DNA from: an uncultured Paracoccaceae bacterium
Lineage (GTDB): Bacteria > Pseudomonadota > Alphaproteobacteria > Rhodobacterales > Rhodobacteraceae
Direction: 5' to 3'
Assembly: GCA_934500835.1 (NCBI GenBank)
Contig: CAKSTR010000008.1
Coordinates: forward strand, 1-64,000
DNA: 64,000 nucleotides
Shown here: in pieces, positions 9,237 through 18,535 of the stretch
Numbering within the stretch: position 1 is the stretch's first letter
Layout of the letters: every line of letters starts with the position of its first letter
Position numbers and translations under genes: made by a program
Notes under the pieces: model-generated
Database searches by the model: none
Told to the model about the DNA's origin: nothing
Seen by the model: only the letters and a program-made list of their open reading frames with translations

Positions 9237-9596
9237 ATGGCGAACACGAAAAGAGATCTGTTCCTCAAGCGCCGCCTGCGCGTCCGGAACAAAATCAAGG
9301 CGACGGCCCATGGCCGTCTGCGTCTGTCTGTCCACCGCTCGTCCAAGAACATTTCGGTCCAGCTGATCGACGATGTGAAGGGCGTGACCGTTGCGGCGGC
9401 CTCCTCGCTGGAGAAGGAATTCGGCGTGGTTGGCAAGAACAACGTCGAAGCGGCGGCCAAGATCGGCGCGGCAATCGCAGAACGGGCCAAGAAGGCCGGT
9501 GTCGAAGAATGCTACTTCGACCGCGGCGGCTTCCTCTTCCACGGCAAGATCAAGGCCTTGGCCGATGCTGCCCGTGAAGGCGGCCTGAAGTTCTGA
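9237..9596 (+). CDS. rplR: 50S ribosomal protein L18
   Basis: L18 binds 5S rRNA with L5 and L25. The 119-residue product contains the conserved [18 protein letters not shown] and the ending [21 protein letters not shown]. It follows rplF by 11 bp and is separated from rpsE by a 113-bp structured spacer. Confidence 0.97.
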   Translation: MANTKRDLFLKRRLRVRNKIKATAHGRLRLSVHRSSKNISVQLIDDVKGVTVAAASSLEKEFGVVGKNNVEAAAKIGAAIAERAKKAGVEECYFDRGGFLFHGKIKALADAAREGGLKF

Positions 9597-9602
9597 TCCT
9601 GC

Positions 9603-9622
9603 GGGCGGCGTCAGCGCCGCCC
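9603..9622. other. Hairpin in the rplR-rpsE spacer
   Basis: GGGCGGCG at 9603-9610 and CGCCGCCC at 9615-9622 form an 8-bp stem with a TCAG loop, with no T-run after it, and further CCGGGCCCCGG-type symmetry follows at 9630-9641. As a transcribed structure it might adjust mRNA stability between L18 and S5; termination is unlikely because rpsE has no other promoter that I can see. Confidence 0.4.
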
Positions 9623-9709
9623 CGATGATCCGGGCCCCGGACCTGATCCGGGCTGCACCAGGATCGGCACCAACGGCGCCATGCTGCGCCACCAAGCAAG
9701 GAATGCCTC

Positions 9710-10282
9710 ATGGCAGAACGTGAGAACCGCCGGGAACGCCGCGACGACCGTCGCGACAATCGCCCGGAAGAGACCCCGGAATTCGCTGACCGTCTGGTCG
9801 CGATCAACCGCGTGTCGAAAACCGTCAAGGGTGGCAAGCGCTTCGGCTTTGCCGCACTCGTCGTTGTCGGCGACCAGCGGGGCCGCGTGGGCTTCGGCAA
9901 GGGCAAGGCGAAAGAAGTGCCGGAGGCCATCCGCAAGGCCACCGAGCAGGCCAAGCGCCAGATGATCCGCGTTGCGTTGAAAGACGCCCGCACGCTGCAC
10001 CACGATGTCGAGGGCCGTCACGGCGCCGGCAAGGTGGTGATGCGGACCGCAGTGGCCGGTACCGGCATCATCGCCGGCGGCCCGATGCGCGCCGTGTTCG
10101 AGATGCTGGGCGTTCAGGATGTGGTGGCCAAGTCCATCGGCACCCAGAACCCCTACAATATGATCCGCGCGACCATCGACGGTCTGAAGAAGGAAACCTC
10201 GCCCCGTCAGGTTGCGGCCCGCCGCACCAAGAAGGTGGCCGAGATCCTGAAGAAGCCCGAAGCTGAAACGGTGGAGGCCTGA
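9710..10282 (+). CDS. rpsE: 30S ribosomal protein S5
   Basis: S5 functions in decoding fidelity. The 190-residue product has the dsRBD-like signature around residues 31-95 ([20 protein letters not shown], then [15 protein letters not shown]) and the C-terminal [25 protein letters not shown] region. The arginine-rich N-terminal extension is longer than in E. coli, as is usual in alphaproteobacteria. Confidence 0.98.
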   Translation: MAERENRRERRDDRRDNRPEETPEFADRLVAINRVSKTVKGGKRFGFAALVVVGDQRGRVGFGKGKAKEVPEAIRKATEQAKRQMIRVALKDARTLHHDVEGRHGAGKVVMRTAVAGTGIIAGGPMRAVFEMLGVQDVVAKSIGTQNPYNMIRATIDGLKKETSPRQVAARRTKKVAEILKKPEAETVEA

Positions 10283-10284
10283 TC

Positions 10285-10479
10285 ATGGCAGCGAAGAAAA
10301 CCATCGTGGTCAAACAGATCCGCTCGGCCGCGCGCCGTCCGGCGATCCAGACCGCCACGCTGAAGGGCCTTGGCCTGAACAAGATGAACCGCACCCGCGA
10401 GCTGGAAGACACCCCTTCCGTGCGCGGCATGGTGAACTCGATCAAGCACCTCGTCGAGATCATCGAAGAGCGCGGCTGA
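10285..10479 (+). CDS. rpmD: 50S ribosomal protein L30
   Basis: The 64-residue product has the conserved [29 protein letters not shown] pattern and [14 protein letters not shown]. It follows rpsE by 2 bp. In most bacteria rplO, secY, adk, rpsM, rpsK, rpoA and rplQ would follow; here a strong terminator follows after about 30 bp and none of these genes is in the window. Confidence 0.97.
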   Translation: MAAKKTIVVKQIRSAARRPAIQTATLKGLGLNKMNRTRELEDTPSVRGMVNSIKHLVEIIEERG

Positions 10480-10508
10480 ACCGCGGGGGGGAACCCCGTG
10501 ACAGACAG

Positions 10509-10537
10509 AAGGCCCCTGCGGAGACGCGGGGGCCTTT
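10509..10537. terminator. Terminator closing the ribosomal cluster
   Basis: A 12-bp stem with one T-G wobble (arms 10509-10520 and 10525-10536, GAGA loop) has T residues on the plus side and AA on the other. It lies between rpmD and a convergent minus-strand gene and probably serves both. Confidence 0.85.
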
Positions 10538-10542
10538 GCGTT

Positions 10543-10863
10543 TCAGGGGGTGGCGGGCGGCTCGCAGGAGAAGGGCAGGAAGGTTGTGGGCATTCCTTCC
10601 AGCACCACGATCAACGCCAGGGCGTCGGCGATTGCCACATCGGCAGCACTGGCAGGGCAGTTGTCTCGGGGCGTCTGGCAGCCCGAGGCGATGAAGGACA
10701 CCACACCGGCGCGAAAGCCGGGGCTTGGGGCATCGGGACCAGCCTTCGGCGCGACAGCCTGCCAGGCATCGCCAAAGATGGCACATTTGCGCTCTGGCCA
10801 GCTTTCGGCGCCAAGGGGCCAGGCGGCGAGGGCGACAGGGAAGACGAACGCGGACCTCTGCAT
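10543..10863 (-). CDS. Hypothetical secreted protein
   Basis: The 106-residue protein starts with an apparent signal peptide (residues 1-19, MQRSAFVFPVALAAWPLGAE) and contains four cysteines, which would suit a periplasmic disulfide-bonded protein. I recognise no family. It converges on the terminator after rpmD and is divergent from rarA. It occupies the place where rplO and secY would be expected. Confidence 0.6.
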   Translation of the reverse strand: MQRSAFVFPVALAAWPLGAESWPERKCAIFGDAWQAVAPKAGPDAPSPGFRAGVVSFIASGCQTPRDNCPASAADVAIADALALIVVLEGMPTTFLPFSCEPPATP

Positions 10864-11008
10864 GACGGCCCTTTTATCTTTCCGGGCCGGCGCGGGTCCA
10901 GCGCGATCCGCCGGCCCTGCGCCGTGTTCGGCCTGTTTCGGGCTTGGCAGCCAGTGGGGTTGGCCAACCCGGCTTTCCCATTCCCCTGCGCCGCCTTAAG
11001 CTGCCACC

Positions 11009-12328
11009 ATGGCCGATCTTTTCGACTCTGCCCCGCAAGACCGCCCCGCCACCGGCACGGCCCCGCGCCCGCTGGCCGACCGCTTGCGCCCGCGCGCCCT
11101 GTCCGAAGTGATCGGGCAGGAGCAGGTCCTGTCGCCCGACGGCCCGCTTGGCGCCATGCTGGCCGCGAACTCCCTGTCTTCGCTGATCTTGTGGGGGCCG
11201 CCCGGCGTGGGCAAGACCACGATTGCGCGGCTGCTGGCGGACCGGACCGATCTGGCCTTCGTGCAGATATCGGCGATCTTCACCGGCGTGCCCGACCTGC
11301 GCAAGGTGTTCGAGGCGGCCAGGATCCGGCGGCAGAACGGGCAGGGCACGCTGCTTTTCGTCGACGAGATCCACCGCTTCAACAAGGCGCAGCAGGACGG
11401 ATTTCTGCCCTATATGGAGGATGGCACCATCCTTCTGGTTGGCGCCACCACCGAAAACCCCAGTTTCGAGCTGAACGCCGCTTTGCTGTCCCGCTCGCAG
11501 GTCATCATTCTTGAACGGCTGAGTCTGGCCGATCTGGAACGCATGGCGCAGCGGGCCGAGAAGGAACTGGGCCGTGCCCTGCCGCTGAAGGGCGAGGCGC
11601 GCGAGTCGATGCTGGAAATGGCCGATGGCGATGGCCGCGCGCTTCTGAACCTGATCGAGCAGGTTTCCGCCTGGAAAGTCCCTCAGCCGCTGGACCGGGA
11701 CGAGTTGGCCAAGCGGCTGATGCGCCGCGCCGCGCGCTATGACAAAGGGGGGGACGAGCATTACAACCTGATCTCGGCCCTGCACAAATCGGTGCGCGGG
11801 TCAGACCCGGATGCCGCGCTCTACTGGTATGCCCGGATGCTGGAGGGCGGCGAAGACCCGCGTTTCCTGGCCCGGAGACTGGTGCGGATGGCGGTCGAGG
11901 ATATCGGTCTGGCCGATCCGCAGGCGCAGGCCGTCTGCATCGACAGTTGGCAAACCTATGAGCGCCTTGGCAGCCCCGAGGGCGAACTCGCGCTGGCCAA
12001 TGCCGTGGTCTATCTGGCCCTGGCGCCCAAATCCAACGGGGTCTATGTCGCCTACAAGGCCGCCCGGGCATCGGCGCGCGAGACCGGCAGCCAGATGCCG
12101 CCGCGCCATATCCTGAACGCGCCCACGCGGCTGATGAAGGATGTGGGCTATGGCGCGGGCTATGCCTATGACCATGATGCCGAGGATGGTTTTTCGGGGC
12201 AGGACTACTTCCCCGAGGGCATGAAGCGCCCGATCTTCTACAATCCGCCCGAACGCGGGTTCGAGCGCGAATTGAAGAAGCGCGTCGAGTATTTCGCCAA
12301 GCTGCGGGGCAAGCGGCAGGGCGGTTAG
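11009..12328 (+). CDS. rarA: Replication-associated recombination protein A (RarA/MgsA)
   Basis: RarA is a AAA+ ATPase acting at stalled replication forks. The 439-residue product has Walker A GPPGVGKT at residues 63-70, Walker B LLFVDE at 115-120 followed by IHRFNKAQQD, and the sensor motif GATTENPSFELN. The C-terminal half is the MgsA-type tetramerisation region with RMAVEDIGLADPQA. Length is normal for the family. It is followed, after a 79-bp spacer with a palindrome, by ttcA. Confidence 0.96.
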   Translation: MADLFDSAPQDRPATGTAPRPLADRLRPRALSEVIGQEQVLSPDGPLGAMLAANSLSSLILWGPPGVGKTTIARLLADRTDLAFVQISAIFTGVPDLRKVFEAARIRRQNGQGTLLFVDEIHRFNKAQQDGFLPYMEDGTILLVGATTENPSFELNAALLSRSQVIILERLSLADLERMAQRAEKELGRALPLKGEARESMLEMADGDGRALLNLIEQVSAWKVPQPLDRDELAKRLMRRAARYDKGGDEHYNLISALHKSVRGSDPDAALYWYARMLEGGEDPRFLARRLVRMAVEDIGLADPQAQAVCIDSWQTYERLGSPEGELALANAVVYLALAPKSNGVYVAYKAARASARETGSQMPPRHILNAPTRLMKDVGYGAGYAYDHDAEDGFSGQDYFPEGMKRPIFYNPPERGFERELKKRVEYFAKLRGKRQGG

Positions 12329-12334
12329 CCGGCA

Positions 12335-12355
12335 CGATTTTTCGACGAAAAATCG
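12335..12355. other. Perfect AT-rich palindrome between rarA and ttcA
   Basis: CGATTTTTCG at 12335-12344 and CGAAAAATCG at 12346-12355 are exact inverted copies around a single A. It could be a protein-binding operator or a weak terminator of rarA; the sequence alone does not decide. Confidence 0.5.
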
Positions 12356-12407
12356 GTCTCCTTGACCGGTCCCGCGCTTCGTGGCATCGCGCGCAGCAGG
12401 AGGCGCC

Positions 12408-13280
12408 ATGCTGGACGATCACGACGATATCCATCCGCTGTTCCACGGCGCTCCGTCTTCGACGGAGTTCAAGAAGCTGCGCAAGCGGCTGGTGCAGAAT
12501 GTGCGAGAGGCGATCGAGGTCTACGGCATGATCCGCCCCGGCGACCGCTGGCTGGTGTGTCTGTCGGGCGGAAAGGACAGCTATACGCTCTTGGCCGTGC
12601 TGACCGAGCTGAAATGGCGTGGCCTGTTGCCGGTTGACCTGCTGGCCTGCAATCTGGATCAGGGCCAGCCGGGTTTCCCGGCCACCGTGCTGCCCGATTT
12701 CCTGACCCGGATGGGTGTGCCGCACCGGATCGAGTATCAGGACACCTATTCCGTGGTGACCTCGAAGATCGCGCCGGGGGGCACGATGTGCAGCCTGTGT
12801 TCGCGGCTGCGGCGTGGCAATCTTTACCGGATTGCGCGGGAGGAGGGCTGTTCGACGGTGGTCCTTGGCCATCACCGCGACGATATTCTGGAAACCTTCT
12901 TCATGAACCTTTTCCATGGTGGCCGGCTGGCCACCATGCCGCCGAAGCTGGTGAACGAAGAGGGCGATCTTTTCCTTGCCCGTCCGCTGGCCTTCGTTCC
13001 CGAGGCTGATTGCGAGCGGTTCGCCCGGGCGATGAACTATCCGATCATTCCCTGCGACCTGTGCGGCAGCCAGGAAGGCCTGCAAAGGGCGCAGGTCAAG
13101 AAGCTTCTGGATGAATGGGAAACCCGCACGCCGGGGCGTCGTCAGGTGATGTTCCGGTCGCTGATGAACGTCCGCCCCTCGCATCTGGCCGATCCGGGCC
13201 TGTTCGATTTCGCCTCGCTGATGCTCGGAAATCCGGGCGAAATCGAGGAAAAGTCTAAGCATCTTCGGCTGCCTGATTAA
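12408..13280 (+). CDS. ttcA: tRNA 2-thiocytidine(32) synthetase TtcA
   Basis: TtcA thiolates C32 of certain tRNAs using an iron-sulfur cluster and ATP. The 290-residue product has the PP-loop SGGKDS at residues 53-58, the CxxC pair at residues 128-131 ([11 protein letters not shown]) and a further CDLCGSQE segment near residue 222, matching the cluster-binding cysteines known for the family. The [19 protein letters not shown] motif is intact. The ATG at 12408 follows a CAGGAGG site; an earlier in-frame start lacks one. Confidence 0.95.
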   Translation: MLDDHDDIHPLFHGAPSSTEFKKLRKRLVQNVREAIEVYGMIRPGDRWLVCLSGGKDSYTLLAVLTELKWRGLLPVDLLACNLDQGQPGFPATVLPDFLTRMGVPHRIEYQDTYSVVTSKIAPGGTMCSLCSRLRRGNLYRIAREEGCSTVVLGHHRDDILETFFMNLFHGGRLATMPPKLVNEEGDLFLARPLAFVPEADCERFARAMNYPIIPCDLCGSQEGLQRAQVKKLLDEWETRTPGRRQVMFRSLMNVRPSHLADPGLFDFASLMLGNPGEIEEKSKHLRLPD

Positions 13281-13361
13281 CGAAGCCATCAACCCTTTCC
13301 GCCTTTACTCGGTGTCGAGTGCCATCCCCCGTGGCTGGCGAATGCGGAAAGGAAACCGACC

Positions 13362-14903
13362 ATGCTCCGGCTCCGGCCCAAGCTGCGCCAGACATTCCGG
13401 CAGGCCATGTCTCTCATGGCTTGGGTCAGGCGGCCGGAGTTTCTGATCTTCCTGCCCGCCATCACCCTTGCCGGCTTCTGGCTGGGCGGAGAGCGCGTTC
13501 TGCTGTTGCTGGCGCTTGGTCTGCCGCTGCTCTTTGCCCTGACCGGCACCTCGGGGCTTTCGACGGGCGGGCCGGTGGGCACCGAAGGGACGACGGTATC
13601 GCGGGTGATCGCGGCGCTTGATGCGCTGTTGCCGGGCCTTGAGGGCAGCCTCAGATGCACGGCCTGTCTGGTGGTCCAGTTCGACGAAGCCGGCAGTTTT
13701 CTGGACCGGCACGGCCGTTCGGCGCAAGCCGATGTGCTGGCCCGGTGCGAGGACCGGATTCGCGGTGCGCTGCGGATGGGCGATCTGGTCGCCTTGATGC
13801 AGGGGGGCAGTTTCATCGTGGTGTTGTCGCCGGTGCGCAGGCTTGATCTGGAAACGCTGATCCAGCTTTGCGGCCGGCTGCAACAGGCGATCACTGCGCC
13901 ACTCTCGTTGGGGGCGACGCAGGTCTATGTGACCACCTCCATCGGGTTTTGCGTCTCGGGCCGGTCCTCCGCCCTGACCGGGGCATCGCTGCTGGACGCC
14001 GCACAGACCGCGGCGGATGAAGCCCTGCGCTATGGCCCGGGTGCCATCCGGGCCTACTCGCCCGAGATGTCGCGCAAGCAGTCGGTGCAGATGGCCATGC
14101 GCGAGGAAATCGAGGCCGCGCTGGAGGGCGGCCAGATCCGCCCGCATTTTCAGCCGCAGATTTCGACCGACACCGGCGATGTCACCGGGATGGAGGCGCT
14201 TGCCCGCTGGCACCACCCTGATCGCGGCTGCCTGGCCCCGTCCGAGTTTATTTCGGCCGTCGAAGCCAGCGCCCTGACCGAACGGCTGGGCGAGGTCGTG
14301 CTGCAGCAGGCGCTGACCGCGCTGGTCGACTGGGATCGCAAGGGGTTTGCCGTGCCCAGGGTCTCGGTCAATTTCGCGGCATCGGACCTGCGCAATCCCC
14401 GCCTGCCCGAACGGCTGAAATGGGAACTGGACCGCTTCGACCTGCCGCCCGAGCGGCTGACGGTCGAGATCCTGGAAACCGTCATCGCCAATTCGGACAA
14501 TGACATGCTGGTGTCGAACATCGCAGCACTGGCGGCCATGGGCTGTGGCATCGATCTGGACGATTTCGGTACCGGCCATGCCTCGATCACCACGATCCGG
14601 CGGTTCGCCGTGAAGCGGCTGAAGATCGACCGCAGCTTCATGACGAAGGTCGATCAGGACCGCGAACAGCAGAAGATGTTCTCGGCGATCGTGTCACTGG
14701 CCGAACGGCTGGGTCTTGAGACGCTGGGCGAAGGTGTCGAGACGGCGGCCGAACACGCGATGCTGTCGCAACTTGGCTGCGGCCATGTTCAGGGCTTTGC
14801 CCTGGCCCGCCCCATGCCGGCCGAGGCGGTGGGCGCCTGGATCACCCGCCACAAGGCCGGCCAGCATCGCATTCCCCGGATCGGCGCCCGCACGACCCGC
14901 TGA
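13362..14903 (+). CDS. Membrane EAL-domain protein with degenerate GGDEF domain
   Basis: The 513-residue protein has two hydrophobic segments at about residues 28-65, then a GGDEF-like domain in which the catalytic motif reads QGGSFIVV, so diguanylate cyclase activity is probably lost. A complete EAL domain follows. E278 is in the EALARWHHP motif, VSVNFAA and the DDFGTG motif (D400-D401) are present, and so are the KIDRSF lysine, EGVET and QGFALARPM. These are the metal and substrate residues of c-di-GMP phosphodiesterases, so hydrolysis of c-di-GMP is the likely activity, with the inactive GGDEF possibly sensing GTP. The ATG follows AAAGGAAA. Confidence 0.88.
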   Translation: MLRLRPKLRQTFRQAMSLMAWVRRPEFLIFLPAITLAGFWLGGERVLLLLALGLPLLFALTGTSGLSTGGPVGTEGTTVSRVIAALDALLPGLEGSLRCTACLVVQFDEAGSFLDRHGRSAQADVLARCEDRIRGALRMGDLVALMQGGSFIVVLSPVRRLDLETLIQLCGRLQQAITAPLSLGATQVYVTTSIGFCVSGRSSALTGASLLDAAQTAADEALRYGPGAIRAYSPEMSRKQSVQMAMREEIEAALEGGQIRPHFQPQISTDTGDVTGMEALARWHHPDRGCLAPSEFISAVEASALTERLGEVVLQQALTALVDWDRKGFAVPRVSVNFAASDLRNPRLPERLKWELDRFDLPPERLTVEILETVIANSDNDMLVSNIAALAAMGCGIDLDDFGTGHASITTIRRFAVKRLKIDRSFMTKVDQDREQQKMFSAIVSLAERLGLETLGEGVETAAEHAMLSQLGCGHVQGFALARPMPAEAVGAWITRHKAGQHRIPRIGARTTR

Positions 14904-15071
14904 GACAGACGCGATGCCGATGGCAGGTCCACCGCAGGATGAAGCCCGGGGCTTGCCGGCAGGGGTCGTTGCCGGGCGGATGCGCGGGCCATTTCCGGCG
15001 AAACCGCTTGACCTTTGCCGCCCCCTTCTGTTCAAGCACCGCTGATCCCTTTGACGAAAGCGGTGCGCCTG

Positions 15072-16958
15072 ATGGACGGTCAGAACAACAAGAACCTCAT
15101 TCTGGCCATGGTGCTCAGCATGCTGGTCATCACGGTATGGATGTTCCTGTTCCCGCCGCCCGAGCCCGCCCCGCCCGCCAATGCCCCCACGACCGCCGAA
15201 GGCGAGGCCGTGCTGCCGCCCGCTGTCCCCGGAGAGACTGCCGCTGCCGCCGAGCCGGCCGAAGATCTGCCCGAGGCCGCGCGGCTGACCATCGACACGC
15301 CGGAACTCTCGGGCAGCATCAACATGCGTGGCGGCCGTTTCGACGAGCTGCGCCTGAAGCAGTACCGCGAAACGATGGAGCCGGACTCGCCCGAGGTCAC
15401 GCTGCTGTCGCCCACGGGCAAGGATGACGCCTTCTATGCGCTGTACGGCTGGGCCCCCGGGGCCGGTCTGACCAATGACGACGTGCCCGGCCCCAACACC
15501 GAATGGCAACTCGCCTCCGGCGCCACTCTGCGGCCGGGCGCGCCTGTGACCCTGCGGTGGGACAATGGCAAGGGCCTGATCTTCACCCGTGAGGTCGCGG
15601 TGGATGACAAGTACATGTTCACCATCACCGACACGGTCCAGAACGGCACCGGCGCCCCGGTGACGCTGCAGCCCTATGGCCAGATCCGCCGTCACGGCCT
15701 GCCGAAGGATCTGCGCAAGTTCTTCATCCTGCACGAAGGCGTGGTCGGCCGCGCCGATGGCGTTCTGGCCGAGGTGGATTACTCGGATATCGAGGAATTC
15801 CCCGTGGTGGAGCGTGAGCAATCCGCTGCCGAGGTGACCGATGCCGCCAAGGATGGCTGGCTGGGCTTCACCGATCACTACTGGATGGCGATCCTGGTTC
15901 CAGAACAGGGCAAGGCACACACGCAGGTTGTCAAATACGCCGCCGCCCAGAACGTCTACCAGACCGAGGTCCGCGAAAAGCCGATGACGGTGGCCCCGGG
16001 TGAAACCGGCGTCAGCAGTTCGCGCCTCTTTGCCGGGGCCAAGGAATGGGCCGCGATCCGCGCCTATGAGAACGAGCCCGGCTTCCTTGATCGCCTGTTC
16101 GGCACCACGCAGACCGAGGCGAAGCCGATCCCCGGCTTCATCGAGTCGATCGACTGGGGCTGGTTCTCTTTCCTCACGAAACCGATCTTTGCGGTGCTGC
16201 ACTGGCTGCACGGGCTGATCGGCAACATGGGCTGGGCGATCATCGCGCTGACCTTCGTGCTGAAGATCATCGTGCTGCCCCTGGCCTACAAATCCTATGT
16301 CTCGATGGCGCGGATGAAAGAGCTGCAGCCAGAGATGGAGGCGCTGAAGGAACGTGCCGGCGATGACAAGCAGAAGCTGCAGAAGGAAATGATGCAGCTA
16401 TACCGCGAGAAGAAGGTCAATCCGGCGGCCGGCTGTCTGCCGATCCTGATCCAGATTCCGATCTTCTTCAGCCTTTACAAGGTGATCTTCGTTACGCTGG
16501 AACTGCGCCACGCGCCGTTCTTCGGCTGGCTGCAGGATCTGTCGGCGCCCGATCCGTCCTCGCTCTATAACCTGTTCGGGGCGCTGCCCTGGGATGCGCC
16601 GGCGGCCGGCACGCTGACCCACATGATCTTTATCGGCGTGCTGCCGATCCTTCTGGGTGTGACCATGTGGCTGCAGCAAAAGCTGAACCCGGCACCCACC
16701 GATCCGGTGCAGCAGCAGGTCTTCGCCTGGATGCCTTGGGTGTTCATGTTCATGCTGGGCGGCTTTGCCTCGGGCCTGGTGGTGTACTGGATCACCAACA
16801 ACATCATCACCTTCAGCCAGCAGTACCTGATCATGTGGAGCCATGGCAAAAGGCCCGACATCTTCGGGAACATCCGTTCAGCGCGAACCGCCAAGGCCGA
16901 TGCAAAGACCGCGGTCCCGGCCAACAAGCCGAACCCGCCGAAAAAGGCGAAGAAATGA
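15072..16958 (+). CDS. yidC: Membrane protein insertase YidC
   Basis: YidC inserts and folds inner-membrane proteins. The 628-residue product has the N-terminal anchor at residues 8-25, a proline/alanine-rich linker, a large periplasmic domain and the conserved C-terminal core with five membrane segments starting near residue 370 (WGWFSFLTKPIFAVLHWLHG), including the NPAAGCLPILIQIPIFFSLYKV signature. The ATG at 15072 opens MDGQNNKNLILAMV; an earlier in-frame extension has no membrane logic. Its stop overlaps the MOSC gene (ATGA). In many relatives it follows rnpA and yidD, but here those lie 16 kb away on the other strand. Confidence 0.97.
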   Translation: MDGQNNKNLILAMVLSMLVITVWMFLFPPPEPAPPANAPTTAEGEAVLPPAVPGETAAAAEPAEDLPEAARLTIDTPELSGSINMRGGRFDELRLKQYRETMEPDSPEVTLLSPTGKDDAFYALYGWAPGAGLTNDDVPGPNTEWQLASGATLRPGAPVTLRWDNGKGLIFTREVAVDDKYMFTITDTVQNGTGAPVTLQPYGQIRRHGLPKDLRKFFILHEGVVGRADGVLAEVDYSDIEEFPVVEREQSAAEVTDAAKDGWLGFTDHYWMAILVPEQGKAHTQVVKYAAAQNVYQTEVREKPMTVAPGETGVSSSRLFAGAKEWAAIRAYENEPGFLDRLFGTTQTEAKPIPGFIESIDWGWFSFLTKPIFAVLHWLHGLIGNMGWAIIALTFVLKIIVLPLAYKSYVSMARMKELQPEMEALKERAGDDKQKLQKEMMQLYREKKVNPAAGCLPILIQIPIFFSLYKVIFVTLELRHAPFFGWLQDLSAPDPSSLYNLFGALPWDAPAAGTLTHMIFIGVLPILLGVTMWLQQKLNPAPTDPVQQQVFAWMPWVFMFMLGGFASGLVVYWITNNIITFSQQYLIMWSHGKRPDIFGNIRSARTAKADAKTAVPANKPNPPKKAKK

Positions 16959-17710
16959 CGGCCTCGCTGGCCCATATCTTCCGCCATCCGATCAAGGCCC
17001 ACGGACGCGAGGAACTCGCGTCCGTTGTGCTTTCGGCAGGGACAGGGCTGCCATGGGACCGGCATTGGGCGGTGATGCATGACCGCTCGAAGTTCGACCC
17101 CTCGGCCCCGGCCTGGGCACCATGCGTCAACTTCCAGCGCGGGGCGCGGACAGCCTCGGTGATGGCGATCGAGGCGCGGTTCGATGAGGGCAGCGGCCAG
17201 ATGGAGCTGACCCATCCCGACCTGCCCGCCTTGTGCTTTTCCCCCGCGACCGAAGGCGCCCGGCTGATCGACTGGCTGGTCCCGATCAGCCCGCAGGAAT
17301 GGTTCCGCCCGGTGGCGCTGGTCAGCGCGCCGGGGCGGGGGATGACGGACACGCCTTACCCTTCGGTCTCGATCAAAAACCTTGCCTCGAACGCGGACCT
17401 TGGGCGGCGGATGGGGATGGACTTGTCGATCCACCGCTGGCGGGGAAACCTGTGGCTGGATGGCGTAGCGCCCTGGGCCGAGTTCGACTGGATCGGCAAG
17501 CAGGTCCGCATCGGTGCGACGCTGCTTGAGGTGCGTGAGCGGGTCGGCCGCTGCAAGGCCACGATGGCGAATCCGGCGACCGGGTTGGTCGATGCCGACA
17601 CGCTGCGCGGTTTGCGCGATGTGGTGGGAGAGCAGGACTTCGGCGTCTTTGCCGTGGTGCTGGAGGGCGGAGAGATCAGCCCGGGTGACCGGGTGGAGGT
17701 GCTGCAATGA
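16955..17710 (+). CDS. MOSC-domain protein
   Basis: The 251-residue protein belongs to the MOSC family (molybdenum cofactor sulfurase C-terminal type). It has an N-terminal beta-barrel region beginning ASLAHIFRHPIKAHG, and the C-terminal MOSC part includes RVGRCKATMANPATGLVD, where the conserved cysteine of MOSC domains lies. Such proteins hand sulfur or act on molybdenum-type cofactors, but the substrate here is unknown. It overlaps yidC at its start and engB at its end by 4 bp each, forming a tight yidC-MOSC-engB operon. Confidence 0.88.
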   Translation: MTASLAHIFRHPIKAHGREELASVVLSAGTGLPWDRHWAVMHDRSKFDPSAPAWAPCVNFQRGARTASVMAIEARFDEGSGQMELTHPDLPALCFSPATEGARLIDWLVPISPQEWFRPVALVSAPGRGMTDTPYPSVSIKNLASNADLGRRMGMDLSIHRWRGNLWLDGVAPWAEFDWIGKQVRIGATLLEVRERVGRCKATMANPATGLVDADTLRGLRDVVGEQDFGVFAVVLEGGEISPGDRVEVLQ

Positions 17711-18357
17711 CCATGGCCTTTACCCTTGCGCCCGAGCCTTCGGACGAAGACCGCGAAACCGGGCGGCTTCTTTTCGCAGGGCCGGTGGATTTCGTGAAGG
17801 GCGTGGTCAAGATGGCCGCCCTGCCGCCTGCGGACCGGGTTGAGGTCTGCTTTGCCGGCCGGTCGAACGTGGGGAAGTCCAGCCTGATCAATGCGCTGAC
17901 CGGGCGGAAGAACCTGGCGCGGGCCTCGAACACCCCGGGCCGGACGCAGGAGATCAACTATTTCGCGCTTGGCGACCGGGGCTATATCGTCGACCTGCCG
18001 GGCTATGGCTTTGCCGAGGCGCCGGTGGCGGTGGTCCGGCAATGGCAGGCGCTGTTGAAGCAGTTCCTGCAGGGCCGGGCCACGCTGCGCCGGGCCTTCG
18101 TGCTGATCGACACGCGGCACGGGGTGAAGGCGGTGGATGAAGAGATCCTGACGCTTCTGGACCGCGCCGCCGTCACCTTCCAGGTTGTGATGACCAAGGC
18201 CGACAAGGTGAACCGCGAGACCCGCGAGGCCAATATCGCGCAGGTCATGGCGGCGTTGCAGAAGCACCCCGCGGCCTACCCCGAGATCGTGGTGACCAGT
18301 TCCGAGAAGGGCGAAGGGGTTGAAACCCTGCGCGCCATCATTGCCACGCTGGAATAG
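17707..18357 (+). CDS. engB: Ribosome-biogenesis GTPase YihA/YsxC (EngB)
   Basis: EngB is an essential GTPase for 50S assembly. In the 216-residue product G1 is GRSNVGKS at 51-58, G2/G3 lie in SNTPGRTQEINYF and DLPGYG (96-101), G4 is TKAD at 163-166 and G5 is TSSEKGEG near residue 198. Length and motifs are normal. It is translationally coupled to the preceding MOSC gene. Confidence 0.96.
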   Translation: MTMAFTLAPEPSDEDRETGRLLFAGPVDFVKGVVKMAALPPADRVEVCFAGRSNVGKSSLINALTGRKNLARASNTPGRTQEINYFALGDRGYIVDLPGYGFAEAPVAVVRQWQALLKQFLQGRATLRRAFVLIDTRHGVKAVDEEILTLLDRAAVTFQVVMTKADKVNRETREANIAQVMAALQKHPAAYPEIVVTSSEKGEGVETLRAIIATLE

Positions 18358-18387
18358 GCCCAGACAGAATCGCCTCTGACTGGCCGC

Positions 18388-18443
18388 GGGAGGGGTTTTG
18401 CACCCCTCCCGACCTCCCCGCAGGATATTTGGACCATAGTGAA
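18388..18443 (+). repeat. Dispersed hairpin + GGATATTT element, copy a
   Basis: A 9-bp hairpin (GGGAGGGGT 18388-18396 with ACCCCTCCC 18402-18410) is followed by CCCCGCAGGATATTT and GACCATAGTGAAG. The same layout, with a different stem but the same GGATATTT tail, recurs at 42488, 58783 and 61927. It lies just after engB. Confidence 0.7.
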
Positions 18444-18535
18444 GGCACCGTGATGCGGCCTGCATGGCCGGTCGCCCGCGATCCGGGCTGGCGGGCGACG
18501 GGGCTTTGCGGCATTACTGGCGACAAGGAGCCGCC

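Noticed and set aside
11505..13292. A 595-codon open frame on the minus strand.
   Set aside because: It is antisense to rarA and ttcA, both clear real genes, and its product has no domain pattern.
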